Positions 6,217 through 13,243 of a stretch of DNA of 13,712 nucleotides are shown piece after piece. Below the pieces are notes generated by a model. It saw only the letters and a program-made list of their open reading frames with translations. It did not search any database and had not been told where the DNA came from. The stretch's first letter is position 1. Every line of letters begins with the position of its first letter. This DNA comes from Enterospora canceri. Lineage: Eukaryota; Microsporidia; Enterocytozoonidae. The stretch spans positions 1-13,712 of the forward strand of contig LWDP01000047.1 of NCBI GenBank assembly GCA_002087915.1, written 5' to 3'. The translations under genes and the position numbers were made by a program.

Positions 6217-7134
6217 ATGGAACAGAATCCGTTCTTTAGTGAAATAGTGGTAGGAAAATACGTAAACAAGAGGAAACTAAGGAGCAGATGCTATGAAGGA
6301 ATACCAGATGAGCACAGGGTGGTGGCATACAAGCTCCTTTTAGGAGTTTATGAAACAGATACGACACTCTTCCAGGAAATAGACGAAAACAACCTGAATC
6401 TGTACAAAATGTCACTTGCAAGCAATACCGACTACTATTCTGAAGAATACTTTACAAGCCAAAATGGCCTATATGTCTCGTACCAAATCAGTACATCTGT
6501 AATTCACCAAATATTCATCGATATAAGGAGAATTGACCTAAAACACAGAATTATCAATGGGGTGGATCTGAGCTACGTTTACATGAATGTGTTGGTGATG
6601 ACTGCTGCCCGTAGGCCGTATTTGGAGTACGTGCAAGGGATGTGTGATCTAGTTGTTCCATTTCTGGTTTTGATTTTTGATGATAACTCAAATTCAATGC
6701 AAAAGGAATCAGACGTATTTGCATGCTTTGATAAGTTGCTTGATAGAATTCAACACAACATAATCAGTATGCAGGAGACACCAATAGAACAGACTAAGAA
6801 TAAGTTAAGACGAACTGACAGAAAGTTGTACAGGCATTTTAAGAGAATTGACCTGAATTTGCATTTCATCACTTTCAGGTGGTTTAATTGCCTCTTTGTT
6901 CGTGAATTCGACCTCAGAACACTGCTTCGGCTCTTTGATTCGATGCTATCAGCAGACACAGACATATTTCTAGTCAATTTTGCAGTAACTCTACTGATAT
7001 CATGTAGAAATAGTCTCCTTGAAAAGGATTTCAGTGAAGCCGTAAGTTACATTCAAAACATTGGGAAATCAGACATAGGCGTATTAGAAATACTAAGGAA
7101 TTCAGTTCTACTTGACATAGATCAAAATATGTGA
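6217..7134 (+). CDS. TBC-domain Rab GTPase-activating protein (Gyp1/TBC1D22-like)
   Basis: The 305-residue protein is essentially a bare TBC domain, which stimulates GTP hydrolysis by Rab proteins in membrane traffic. It begins with the entry motif LRSRCYEGIPDEHRVVAYKLLLG (family: G.P...R...W.LL.G). Both catalytic fingers are present: I99xxD102xxR105 in IFIDIRR and the glutamine finger Q140 in YVQGM. The later stretch ITFRWFNCLFVREFDLRTLLRLFD is typical of the Gyp1/TBC1D22 group, which acts at the Golgi on Ypt1/Rab1 and relatives; that assignment is an inference from this motif. The fungal N-terminal extension is absent. Divergent from RCC1, convergent with Ran (73-base gap). Confidence 0.9.
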   Translation: MEQNPFFSEIVVGKYVNKRKLRSRCYEGIPDEHRVVAYKLLLGVYETDTTLFQEIDENNLNLYKMSLASNTDYYSEEYFTSQNGLYVSYQISTSVIHQIFIDIRRIDLKHRIINGVDLSYVYMNVLVMTAARRPYLEYVQGMCDLVVPFLVLIFDDNSNSMQKESDVFACFDKLLDRIQHNIISMQETPIEQTKNKLRRTDRKLYRHFKRIDLNLHFITFRWFNCLFVREFDLRTLLRLFDSMLSADTDIFLVNFAVTLLISCRNSLLEKDFSEAVSYIQNIGKSDIGVLEILRNSVLLDIDQNM

Positions 7135-7207
7135 TAGTACTCTTCTGACACCAATATGTCATTGTTAAGTATTTACGAACTAATTTATGTTCATTCAAAT
7201 TATTCAT

Positions 7208-7909
7208 TCATTCCTCAGGCTTGAATTGTGCTACTGCTTCTGCCTCGGCTAAGTTTGCTGCAGCATCTGCCGTAGCCAGGAAGTCGTAGTCATTTGGCAA
7301 TGCCTCCATACTGATGTCAGCAGAGAGCGTGAGTGTTGGATCATCAAAGAGATACCTTGATAGAGACAGAAATGGCTTATCGTAATTTAGCCCAGTCTTC
7401 CCAGAGACCTGGAACACTTCTACGTCAAATCCCCTGGTGTAGTTTGGAATAAGCTTCATGAAGGCTGGCTTCTTGCAAATGTCAAACTTATTGGCGCATA
7501 TGATTAGCTTAGGCTTCTCTACGCCACATGCGTTGATGAAGCTCTTTATATGCTTAGTTAGTGACCCAAATGTCTCTCTTGAATTCACGTCCACGAAGAA
7601 GAAGCCAGCAACTGCCCCCACGTAGTAGCCGTCTCTTAGACCAATGTACTTCTCTTGACCAGCCGTATCCCACACTTCGTAGTTCACGTAGCTGTTGTTT
7701 CCAAGGTGTAGAACGATATCCTTTGTTACTGCTCCCTGTGTGGCAATATATCTTCGTTCGAATACACCATTAAGCACTTTGTTTATGAATGTGGTTTTAC
7801 CAACTCCACCGTCTCCAATCAAGCACAATTTGAATTTGTACGCCTTTCCTGGCTTCAGTTGCTGCTTCTCGTAAAGTGTCTCAATTTCAACTCCACTGAT
7901 TTTAGCCAT
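7208..7909 (-). CDS. GSP1: Ran GTPase (Gsp1)
   Basis: The 233-residue protein is Ran, the small GTPase of nuclear transport. The P-loop GDGGVGKTT lies at 32-40, the switch I threonine at T57 (YIATQG), switch II at WDTAGQEKYIGLRDGYY with the catalytic Q85 (human Q69), G4 at NKFD (140-143), and the Ran-specific KPFLSLSRYLFDDP follows G5. Oddities: switch I after T57 differs strongly from the near-invariant GVEVHPL, G5 reads SGK instead of SAK, and the C-terminal tail is Ala-rich and ends AQFKPEE in place of the acidic DEDDDL. The extra length over human Ran (216) is a 16-residue N-terminal leader. The start at 7909 is chosen over the frame's upstream Met at 7936 because a CCC signal touches it. 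Base composition is richer in G+C than its neighbours, as expected for high expression. Confidence 0.94.
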   Translation of the reverse strand: MAKISGVEIETLYEKQQLKPGKAYKFKLCLIGDGGVGKTTFINKVLNGVFERRYIATQGAVTKDIVLHLGNNSYVNYEVWDTAGQEKYIGLRDGYYVGAVAGFFFVDVNSRETFGSLTKHIKSFINACGVEKPKLIICANKFDICKKPAFMKLIPNYTRGFDVEVFQVSGKTGLNYDKPFLSLSRYLFDDPTLTLSADISMEALPNDYDFLATADAAANLAEAEAVAQFKPEE

Positions 7910-7922
7910 GGGATAAAAATTT
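7910..7922 (-). promoter_or_regulatory. CCC start signal of Ran
   Basis: On the minus strand AAATTTTTATCCC lies directly against the ATG at 7909. It combines the AAATTT and CCC parts of the signal and is almost the same as the one before SWD2. It decides the start at 7909. Confidence 0.65.
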
Positions 7923-8037
7923 GAAAAATATTTCAAGAAATAGAAAGTGAGTAACAGACATCAAATACGTCCTAAACAATCAGAATATAGCAGTATAGAG
8001 TGTCAGAGACTAATATTATAAGAGTGTTGTAGATTAG

Positions 8038-8040
8038 CCC
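8038..8040 (+). promoter_or_regulatory. CCC start signal of the thioredoxin-fold gene
   Basis: GATTAGCCC ends 5 bases before the ATG at 8046. The 136-base divergent spacer from Ran holds no other gene that I can see. Confidence 0.45.
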
Positions 8041-8045
8041 TATTT

Positions 8046-8774
8046 ATGCTAACTCTATTTCTAACAGTTGTAAAACTCAATTACGAGGCAGAGAGGTTTG
8101 ACCACAGAGTTGAGAACGTAGAGCACAGAAGTGGACACGATATCATTACAGGTACAATCAAGGAGAAGAAACATTCAAATGATTTTGACACAAACAAGTT
8201 TATAATGGATGCACTCAAACCAGATGATTTGAGTAGAAGAGATCTGTTTCTGATTTACGTGTATTACGATAGAAACAACTTCAACTGTGCCAACTGTAAG
8301 TATTTTAGGACATTTCTGACTGAAATTAGGATGAACATGAAATTCATCAATTTTGGATCAAATGTCTTCCTGGGAAGCAAGTTCAATTCGTACATTTTTC
8401 CTGCATTCATAATTCGAAGCAGAGACAAAAGCTACAGAATCAACAGAATTCAAGATGGAGACGATTTGGTTGGAATGGTGAACAGAATTGCAGCAGATGA
8501 AACAGAATTGACCAACCTGGTTTTTTCTGGTCACATTGTTCCATTTTCCAGTAGAATGGAAATTGGTTCATTCTGTAACACGTTCATCTGCTACATGAAT
8601 GTTCTCATCTTCTGGTTCATTGATCTCTGCTACCTGTGTATGTATGTTGTTCCAGACTGGTTTGTGAATGCCATTCTGATTGGTGTGATTATTTACCTGA
8701 TTTATTCAATTGTGAGTATGTTTGTGTCAAAAGAAGTAGTCAAAGATGATAGATCCAAATCAAAGCAGGAATAG
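8046..8774 (+). CDS. Thioredoxin-fold membrane protein (TMX-like)
   Basis: The 242-residue protein has a short hydrophobic N-terminus (LTLFLTVV), possibly a weak signal peptide, then a thioredoxin-like domain at about 45-150. A beta strand LFLIYVYY leads to the C81-A-N-C84 redox motif, and the expected cis-proline is P119 in IFPAFII. Two hydrophobic segments follow (about 178-202 and 206-227), then a charged tail with many Lys and Asp. It would sit in the ER membrane with the redox domain in the lumen, as disulfide exchange proteins of the TMX kind do. Ost3/Ost6 oxidoreductase subunits have a similar plan but four membrane segments, and microsporidia are thought to lack N-glycosylation, so that reading is less likely. 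The fold assignment rests on motif order only. Confidence 0.65.
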   Translation: MLTLFLTVVKLNYEAERFDHRVENVEHRSGHDIITGTIKEKKHSNDFDTNKFIMDALKPDDLSRRDLFLIYVYYDRNNFNCANCKYFRTFLTEIRMNMKFINFGSNVFLGSKFNSYIFPAFIIRSRDKSYRINRIQDGDDLVGMVNRIAADETELTNLVFSGHIVPFSSRMEIGSFCNTFICYMNVLIFWFIDLCYLCMYVVPDWFVNAILIGVIIYLIYSIVSMFVSKEVVKDDRSKSKQE

Positions 8775-8820
8775 CCCCATGATTAAATACAAATTTAACG
8801 TATTCAAAAGAGACTTCTAA

Positions 8821-8830
8821 AAATTTACCC
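8821..8830 (+). promoter_or_regulatory. AAATTT plus CCC start signal of the NAC gene
   Basis: AAATTTACCC ends 4 bases before the ATG at 8835, again with both halves of the signal. Confidence 0.6.
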
Positions 8831-8834
8831 ATTT

Positions 8835-9194
8835 ATGACAAATCGTAAGGAACAGATTTTTGCTAAAACCAAGAACATTGGTGGAGTCCGTCGCATAGTG
8901 AAGACGTCTACAAAAAAGGTGACAGTAAAAACAGTCCTTGACAACGAGTTTGCCAAGGGAGAAGTGGCCAATACAATTTTGGAATCGTGTTCATTCAAAT
9001 GTGGAGAAATGATCCATTCAATTGAGAATACGTCAATCAAATCAATAGGAAAAGGAAGAAAGCAGAATCTGTGTTTTGTAGTATCAGGCAATGAGGTCGT
9101 GGACGTAGAACAGGACATTCTGAAGAATATGCCGAAGGAATTCTTCAAAAAGAAGGAGGATGGTGAGAAAGAGGCTGAAGAAATAAGTAATTGA
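8835..9194 (+). CDS. EGD1: Probable nascent-polypeptide-associated complex beta subunit (BTF3/Egd1)
   Basis: The 119-residue protein resembles NAC beta, which binds ribosomes near the tunnel exit and contacts new chains. The ribosome-binding N-terminus KTKNIGGVRRIVKT parallels the family RIGGKGTxRRKKKVVH, though it is less basic. The NAC domain aligns through SFKCGEMIHSIENTSIKSI (family: FTNQGTVIHFNNPKVQASL) and LCFVVSGNEVVDVEQDILKNMPKEF (family: [20 protein letters not shown]). The usual C-terminal tail is replaced by a short Lys/Glu run. It is shorter than yeast Egd1 (157). The match is by eye and divergent. If wrong, it is a small basic protein of unknown function. It converges with SWD2 at a 9-base gap. 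Confidence 0.68.
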   Translation: MTNRKEQIFAKTKNIGGVRRIVKTSTKKVTVKTVLDNEFAKGEVANTILESCSFKCGEMIHSIENTSIKSIGKGRKQNLCFVVSGNEVVDVEQDILKNMPKEFFKKKEDGEKEAEEISN

Positions 9195-9203
9195 TATTTA
9201 CGC

Positions 9204-10127
9204 CTAGAAATTGTAGACCTGGATTCTGTTTTCATTTCCTACCACAAATTGGTTACCAGCAGGTGATACCCTGATTCTGTTATTTTCTGTTCCAGTATCA
9301 AGGGAATCAAGCTTCTTTCTATCCTCGATCTTGTACGAGAAGACGTAATTGCGACTGGGACAGAGCAGATTGGCTGAATCAGGCGTAACAGCCCCGTCAT
9401 TTGGGTTCTCGAGGGTGATGTACGTGTTTAACTCGCCCATGTTGCTGTAGAAGTAGTACGAAGTGGCTGTTTTGAGGAGTATTTTGGTTCCATCTGGAAC
9501 ATAAGCAACTTTCTTGTAGAAGTTGCTTTGAATGGCCTTCTTAGTCAGGTATTTCTGATCATTTCTCTTATCAAAAATGGCAATGAAGTTGTTATCAGCC
9601 ATACAGTAGAAGTGACCATTTGAAAGTGCTCCAAGTGGCATTGGATTCAGAATCTTCTTAGTTGGATTGGCCATTCTGATGTCCCATAAATCAATTGATT
9701 CCCGTGTTACGCTCATTATCGTATCGTTGATTGAATCTATTGAAATATCCTGGATTGGAGAGTCGTTACCTACGAAGTCTCTCAAATACTTGTTATCGTG
9801 GATTGAAAGGTAGAACATCTTCTCCTTTGCAGTGTGTACCAGCGTATGGCTCTGTACGAATGCATATTGATCCATATTGATGCTAATGATGTTTTTAGGG
9901 CGGAATATTTCACCACTTGTCAGGGCTGGGAATATTTTGAGAGTATCTCTGGTTGAATACGTCAATAAATTACCATCGTAGTTGTACTCAATTTGCTTGA
10001 TTTTGGCAGCCTCAGACGTACGAGAAACCTCCTTACTCATCTCGAAATACCTCTTCTCCTTCTCCTCAGTCGCAAGCAATGCCATATTCGGCGTATACTC
10101 CTTCTCAAGAATGTTGTAGTTTCCCAT
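9204..10127 (-). CDS. SWD2: WD40 protein Swd2/WDR82
   Basis: The 307-residue beta propeller resembles Swd2, a shared subunit of the COMPASS histone H3K4 methyltransferase and, in yeast, of the cleavage and polyadenylation factor. The best match is FYLSIHDNKYLRDFVGNDSPIQDISI (105-130) and INDTIMSVTRESIDLWDIR (133-151), which parallel [26 protein letters not shown] and [20 protein letters not shown] of WDR82. Further weak repeats follow to a C-terminal RIQVYNF strand. Other blades have lost most GH/WD residues, so the propeller is divergent. The first 35 residues are charged and unlike the family. A CCC signal touches the start at 10127. The gene links transcription to histone marks; which complex it serves here cannot be seen. 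Confidence 0.87.
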   Translation of the reverse strand: MGNYNILEKEYTPNMALLATEEKEKRYFEMSKEVSRTSEAAKIKQIEYNYDGNLLTYSTRDTLKIFPALTSGEIFRPKNIISINMDQYAFVQSHTLVHTAKEKMFYLSIHDNKYLRDFVGNDSPIQDISIDSINDTIMSVTRESIDLWDIRMANPTKKILNPMPLGALSNGHFYCMADNNFIAIFDKRNDQKYLTKKAIQSNFYKKVAYVPDGTKILLKTATSYYFYSNMGELNTYITLENPNDGAVTPDSANLLCPSRNYVFSYKIEDRKKLDSLDTGTENNRIRVSPAGNQFVVGNENRIQVYNF

Positions 10128-10139
10128 GGGTTAAAAATA
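10128..10139 (-). promoter_or_regulatory. CCC start signal of SWD2
   Basis: On the minus strand TATTTTTAACCC directly precedes the ATG at 10127, the same layout as before Ran. Confidence 0.65.
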
Positions 10140-10190
10140 TCTCAGTAAGCTTATTTGCATAAAAGTAGTTTTATTACATTGTGATTAATT

Positions 10191-10748
10191 TTACATCAGG
10201 TTCATAGCATCGAGGATGCTACCTGTGCGTGATCCCTTATTTTTGTTACTGTTTTTGTTGAATTTGTTGACGAGCTTCTCTTTTGTTTCCTCATCCAACT
10301 TTGGCTCAATTTGTAACAGTATTTCACTGAGCTTATTTCGATCAAATGGCCCTAGAACTGCGTGATAGTAGTTGCACTTCTCGTCTGGGCTATATCTCTC
10401 GCTAGTGGCAGTCAGAAACTCAGCTATAAAGAGTGAATTCCACGTATATATCATGCCACTGATTATGTTTGTTTTGTGTGAGAATAGTGGTTCATTCTGC
10501 GTCCTAAATAGCTCTTCAGTAGCCATCTTCCTACTTAGGGCAATGATGCTCTTCAGAGTCCAGTCCTTTACAATCCACTTTACAACTGTAATGAATTTTG
10601 CATCGCTGTACGCCCCAATGAATTTCCGAATCGTGTGACCTACAACCTTGCAGTTCTGTTCGTTCCTGATCCACTCCCCGAAGTTTGCGTCGTAAACCAA
10701 ATCCATTGATGTGATTGAATCCTCGATGCTTTGCATTGTGTATGTCAT
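10191..10748 (-). CDS. Unrecognised helical protein, 185 residues
   Basis: I do not recognise this protein. The frame is long, its codon use is like its neighbours, and a CCCC signal stands 3 bases before the ATG at 10748, so it is very likely a real gene. The body (1-150) appears mostly helical, with several conserved-looking aromatics (W26, W58, W63, W103) and no clear transmembrane segment, although FIAEFL and the region around 94-112 are hydrophobic. The C-terminus is polar and basic (NKFNKNSNKNKGSR) and ends in a short amphipathic GSILDAMNLM. It lies 63 bases upstream of SWD2 on the same strand, with no shared signal. A Met at residue 5 is an alternative start. No catalytic or metal motif is visible. 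Confidence 0.8.
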   Translation of the reverse strand: MTYTMQSIEDSITSMDLVYDANFGEWIRNEQNCKVVGHTIRKFIGAYSDAKFITVVKWIVKDWTLKSIIALSRKMATEELFRTQNEPLFSHKTNIISGMIYTWNSLFIAEFLTATSERYSPDEKCNYYHAVLGPFDRNKLSEILLQIEPKLDEETKEKLVNKFNKNSNKNKGSRTGSILDAMNLM

Positions 10749-10751
10749 TTA

Positions 10752-10755
10752 GGGG
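10752..10755 (-). promoter_or_regulatory. CCCC start signal of the unrecognised gene
   Basis: On the minus strand AATTCAGCCCC ends 3 bases before the ATG at 10748 (spacer TAA, which also stops the frame upstream). The rest of the 291-base spacer to the ABC gene (11040) is AT-rich, with only a 25-codon ORF at 10764 that I do not trust. Confidence 0.5.
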
Positions 10756-11033
10756 CTGAATTTATGGAATCAAAAAACAATAGGAGAGTTATAGGGGAGA
10801 AAGAAAGAGGTATTGGTGGCGGATGCATGAAAGACGAATGATTCACTAACAATATCAAAATCAGGTAAATTAAAAGTAAGAACAAAAACACTAGTAAGAT
10901 ATTGTTAGGAAATTAGACTGGTTTGAGGTATTAAAATGGAGTATCATGCAATAACGAGCAACAACAGTCATGAAATAACAGGTATAACTCTATATAGAAT
11001 ACTCCTGTTGCATTTTCAGTTTAGAATAACATG

Positions 11034-11037
11034 CCCC
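11034..11037 (+). promoter_or_regulatory. CCCC start signal that picks the second ATG of the ABC gene
   Basis: The first ATG (11031) lies before the CCCC run and the second (11040) two bases after it: ATGCCCCTTATGG. Every other signal-bearing gene in the window has the run upstream of the start, and RCC1 has the almost identical CCCCTATGG. This favours 11040. Confidence 0.5.
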
Positions 11038-11039
11038 TT

Positions 11040-13169
11040 ATGGCAATTGAAGCAAATGACGATGAAATACTGATTAGGAATGTGAGTGTAATAACGAGGA
11101 AAGGACGTGCAATGTTGAATAGAATCAATATCAAACTAACAACAAAGCAGAATTACTGCATATTGGGATTGGAGAATGCAGGATTGTCTGAAATAGTGAA
11201 ACTACTGGAATTTACAATTCCATATACGTGGAAAATAAAAGGCGAAATGGTCTACAACAGCGAGGATATGACAAGGATGACGTCTTTTGCATTAGTCGGC
11301 GTCATAAGATACATTCCACAAATGGATGCTGAATTAACAGTCTACGAGTTGCTACAGTATTATTTATCATTCTACGGGGAAGAAAACAGGAAATATTTCA
11401 TGGGAAGAATAGAAGCAGACGCAAAGAGAGAAGAAGAGACAAGAAGTCTGAAGGCCAAAGAGCAAAATGTGTACAAATATGAGAAATATAGAGAGAGTCA
11501 GAAAAGGGTGAATTACACGTGTACGGATCTAGTAAAGCTGGAAACCAATACGACTGTTATGGTGAGCTACACAAGAAGACTGGTTCAATTACTAGGAATG
11601 GAAGAAATCTTGTCGACCAAATACAGATTCCTGAAACTATTTGATAGGATTAGAGTACAGCTTATGATAGCAATGGTCTTAAGACAGACATTCATAGTGA
11701 TAGATGCGGTATTGGATGAGTTAGAAGAACACGAATTTCTTAGGTTACTTAGAATTATGCATTCATTACAAGGTGAGTTTGGAGTCTCATTCATTTTCAC
11801 ATCGAGCATGTTTCTAGAAAGCAGGTTAGATATGCTTGAGGATAAGAATGTACGATTGGTGCTGCTATGTAAGGGATCTATTGTCTACGAGGGTAGATAC
11901 GAGGATAGTAAGACATATTTCAAAGAGTTGAGTCGATGGTTCAAGATGGAGAATGAATTTGAGTGTAACCAGGGAAATAAGAGTAATAGATTCATAGATC
12001 AATCAACTAAAGACGTGGCAACACGATTTGGAGGAAGAGCTAAACGCATAAATGACAAAATAAGTTATTCAGGTGAATATCCGGAAAATAGACCAGAATA
12101 CAAACATGGGCTTCTTAAGCATGCAAACAAGGAAGCTGAATTCCTAAGAGACCAATTAGACGTAGACTTCACTAACCAATACACCGTGCTTGATTCAATC
12201 AAGAGATACGCATTCTATATCCAGAAATGGAGCAAGAAGTCTGAAGACTTGGCCATCAACAACTATTCCGGTATTTCACTACCAAAAAAGACTGAGGAGA
12301 ATACATCAATGCGCTTCATTCTACTGATACTTGACCTGAAGACGAGACTTAAACCAAATATCGTTGCAGTCCACTACATAGTCAAAATGATCCTGTTTGT
12401 GCTAGCAATGCTCATATTCACATTATTAGACAAAATACCCAACTACAAGAATGAGAATGGAATGCTTTTTATAAGGGACTATTCAAAGTTCAAAAATGCT
12501 TACAGTAAAGAGACTGGAAATTTATCAAAGGATGAGATCAAGGATTTGGACAAAATAACAGCACCATCAATCGATTGGTTGTCATTTGTGCTACTATCAC
12601 TCTGCTTCTGCAACAGCTCCACCTCAATACTTCTTCAATATGATAGAATTCTGCAACAGGCATATAGGTCTCAGATTATTCCATTCATATCATCAGCTGG
12701 ATTCAATGGAATCTTCAAGTTGTTCCAAATAACACTATTTAGCCTACCATTCACATCAATCCTCGTCTACATGCTGGATATGGACTACCTGAAGACAATT
12801 AATCTCTTAGTCTCTCTCTGGATAGTGGGATTGTTGGCTACATCAATGGATCTGATGTTCGATTGCCTCTATTTGTTCACGAATAGCAACATAGTACGTG
12901 TCATATTCAACACCAAAACGGTGTTACTTGCATACCTCATACAATACCTCGTTAATGGAATCAAAATAGTCAAGATTACATCTGCGCCATTCATGCTGAT
13001 TAGAAAGGTACTGATCTATAGAAGAAGCAAATCGGTATTTCTATACGGTGCAGTGTGCATTATAGCTACAATAGTCAGCGTATTATTCGCTCGATTCTGC
13101 TATAGACTCACTCACACTCTTTATGCAAATCCAAAACATAGGAGGTTTAAGCTTAAGTTTGAGATCTAA
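11040..13169 (+). CDS. ABCG-type half transporter with degenerate ATPase domain
   Basis: The 709-residue protein has the ABCG order, nucleotide-binding domain first (about 10-290), then a soluble linker, then six hydrophobic segments near 440-460, 510-530, 555-580, 586-606, 619-640 and 665-687. The NBD keeps its outline, including an N-terminal ILIRNVSVITRKGRAMLNRI and the Q-loop YIPQMDAELTVYELL (Q94). But Walker A reads GLENAGLS, with Leu49 in place of the ATP-binding Lys; the LSGGE signature is lost (around 200-210, LFDRIRVQL); Walker B FIVID keeps Asp222 but has Ala223 for the catalytic Glu; and the H-loop His is replaced in FIFTSS. A charged 45-residue insertion lies between Q-loop and signature. 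It probably cannot hydrolyse ATP by itself; it may pair with an active half transporter or have another role. Start 11040 is preferred to 11031 (712 residues). Confidence 0.85.
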   Translation: MAIEANDDEILIRNVSVITRKGRAMLNRINIKLTTKQNYCILGLENAGLSEIVKLLEFTIPYTWKIKGEMVYNSEDMTRMTSFALVGVIRYIPQMDAELTVYELLQYYLSFYGEENRKYFMGRIEADAKREEETRSLKAKEQNVYKYEKYRESQKRVNYTCTDLVKLETNTTVMVSYTRRLVQLLGMEEILSTKYRFLKLFDRIRVQLMIAMVLRQTFIVIDAVLDELEEHEFLRLLRIMHSLQGEFGVSFIFTSSMFLESRLDMLEDKNVRLVLLCKGSIVYEGRYEDSKTYFKELSRWFKMENEFECNQGNKSNRFIDQSTKDVATRFGGRAKRINDKISYSGEYPENRPEYKHGLLKHANKEAEFLRDQLDVDFTNQYTVLDSIKRYAFYIQKWSKKSEDLAINNYSGISLPKKTEENTSMRFILLILDLKTRLKPNIVAVHYIVKMILFVLAMLIFTLLDKIPNYKNENGMLFIRDYSKFKNAYSKETGNLSKDEIKDLDKITAPSIDWLSFVLLSLCFCNSSTSILLQYDRILQQAYRSQIIPFISSAGFNGIFKLFQITLFSLPFTSILVYMLDMDYLKTINLLVSLWIVGLLATSMDLMFDCLYLFTNSNIVRVIFNTKTVLLAYLIQYLVNGIKIVKITSAPFMLIRKVLIYRRSKSVFLYGAVCIIATIVSVLFARFCYRLTHTLYANPKHRRFKLKFEI

Positions 13170-13243
13170 CCAGGAAGACCAATAGAAAATAGCTTCTATT
13201 AAAACACGGTGTTTGAATTTCAATACCTTTAAAAAATATCAAA

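Noticed and set aside
7910..7936. A nine-residue upstream extension of Ran
   Set aside because: The CCC signal touches the ATG at 7909, so the extension would be translated only from a transcript starting before the signal; it consists of the promoter's own AT-rich bases.
8296..8329. GTAAGT donor and later AG inside the thioredoxin-fold gene, resembling a short microsporidian intron
   Set aside because: Removing 34 bases would shift the frame, while the unspliced frame is open and carries the CxxC motif and its following helix.
8825..9235. A 136-codon open frame on the minus strand opposite the NAC gene
   Set aside because: It is a shadow of the plus-strand gene, with Ser/Phe-rich composition as expected from the complement of Lys/Glu codons, and it overlaps the end of SWD2.
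10764..10841. A 25-codon ORF (MESKNNRRV...) in the spacer before the ABC gene
   Set aside because: It is very short, low in complexity, has no CCC signal in its own orientation and matches no family I know.
10936..11030. A possible first exon (ATG at 10936) with a 38-base intron 10982-11019 leading in frame into the ABC gene
   Set aside because: The GT and CAG ends give the right length, but the joined frame reads a TAG just before the ATG at 11031; the other AG at 11023-11024 gives the wrong frame, and no clear branch site is seen.
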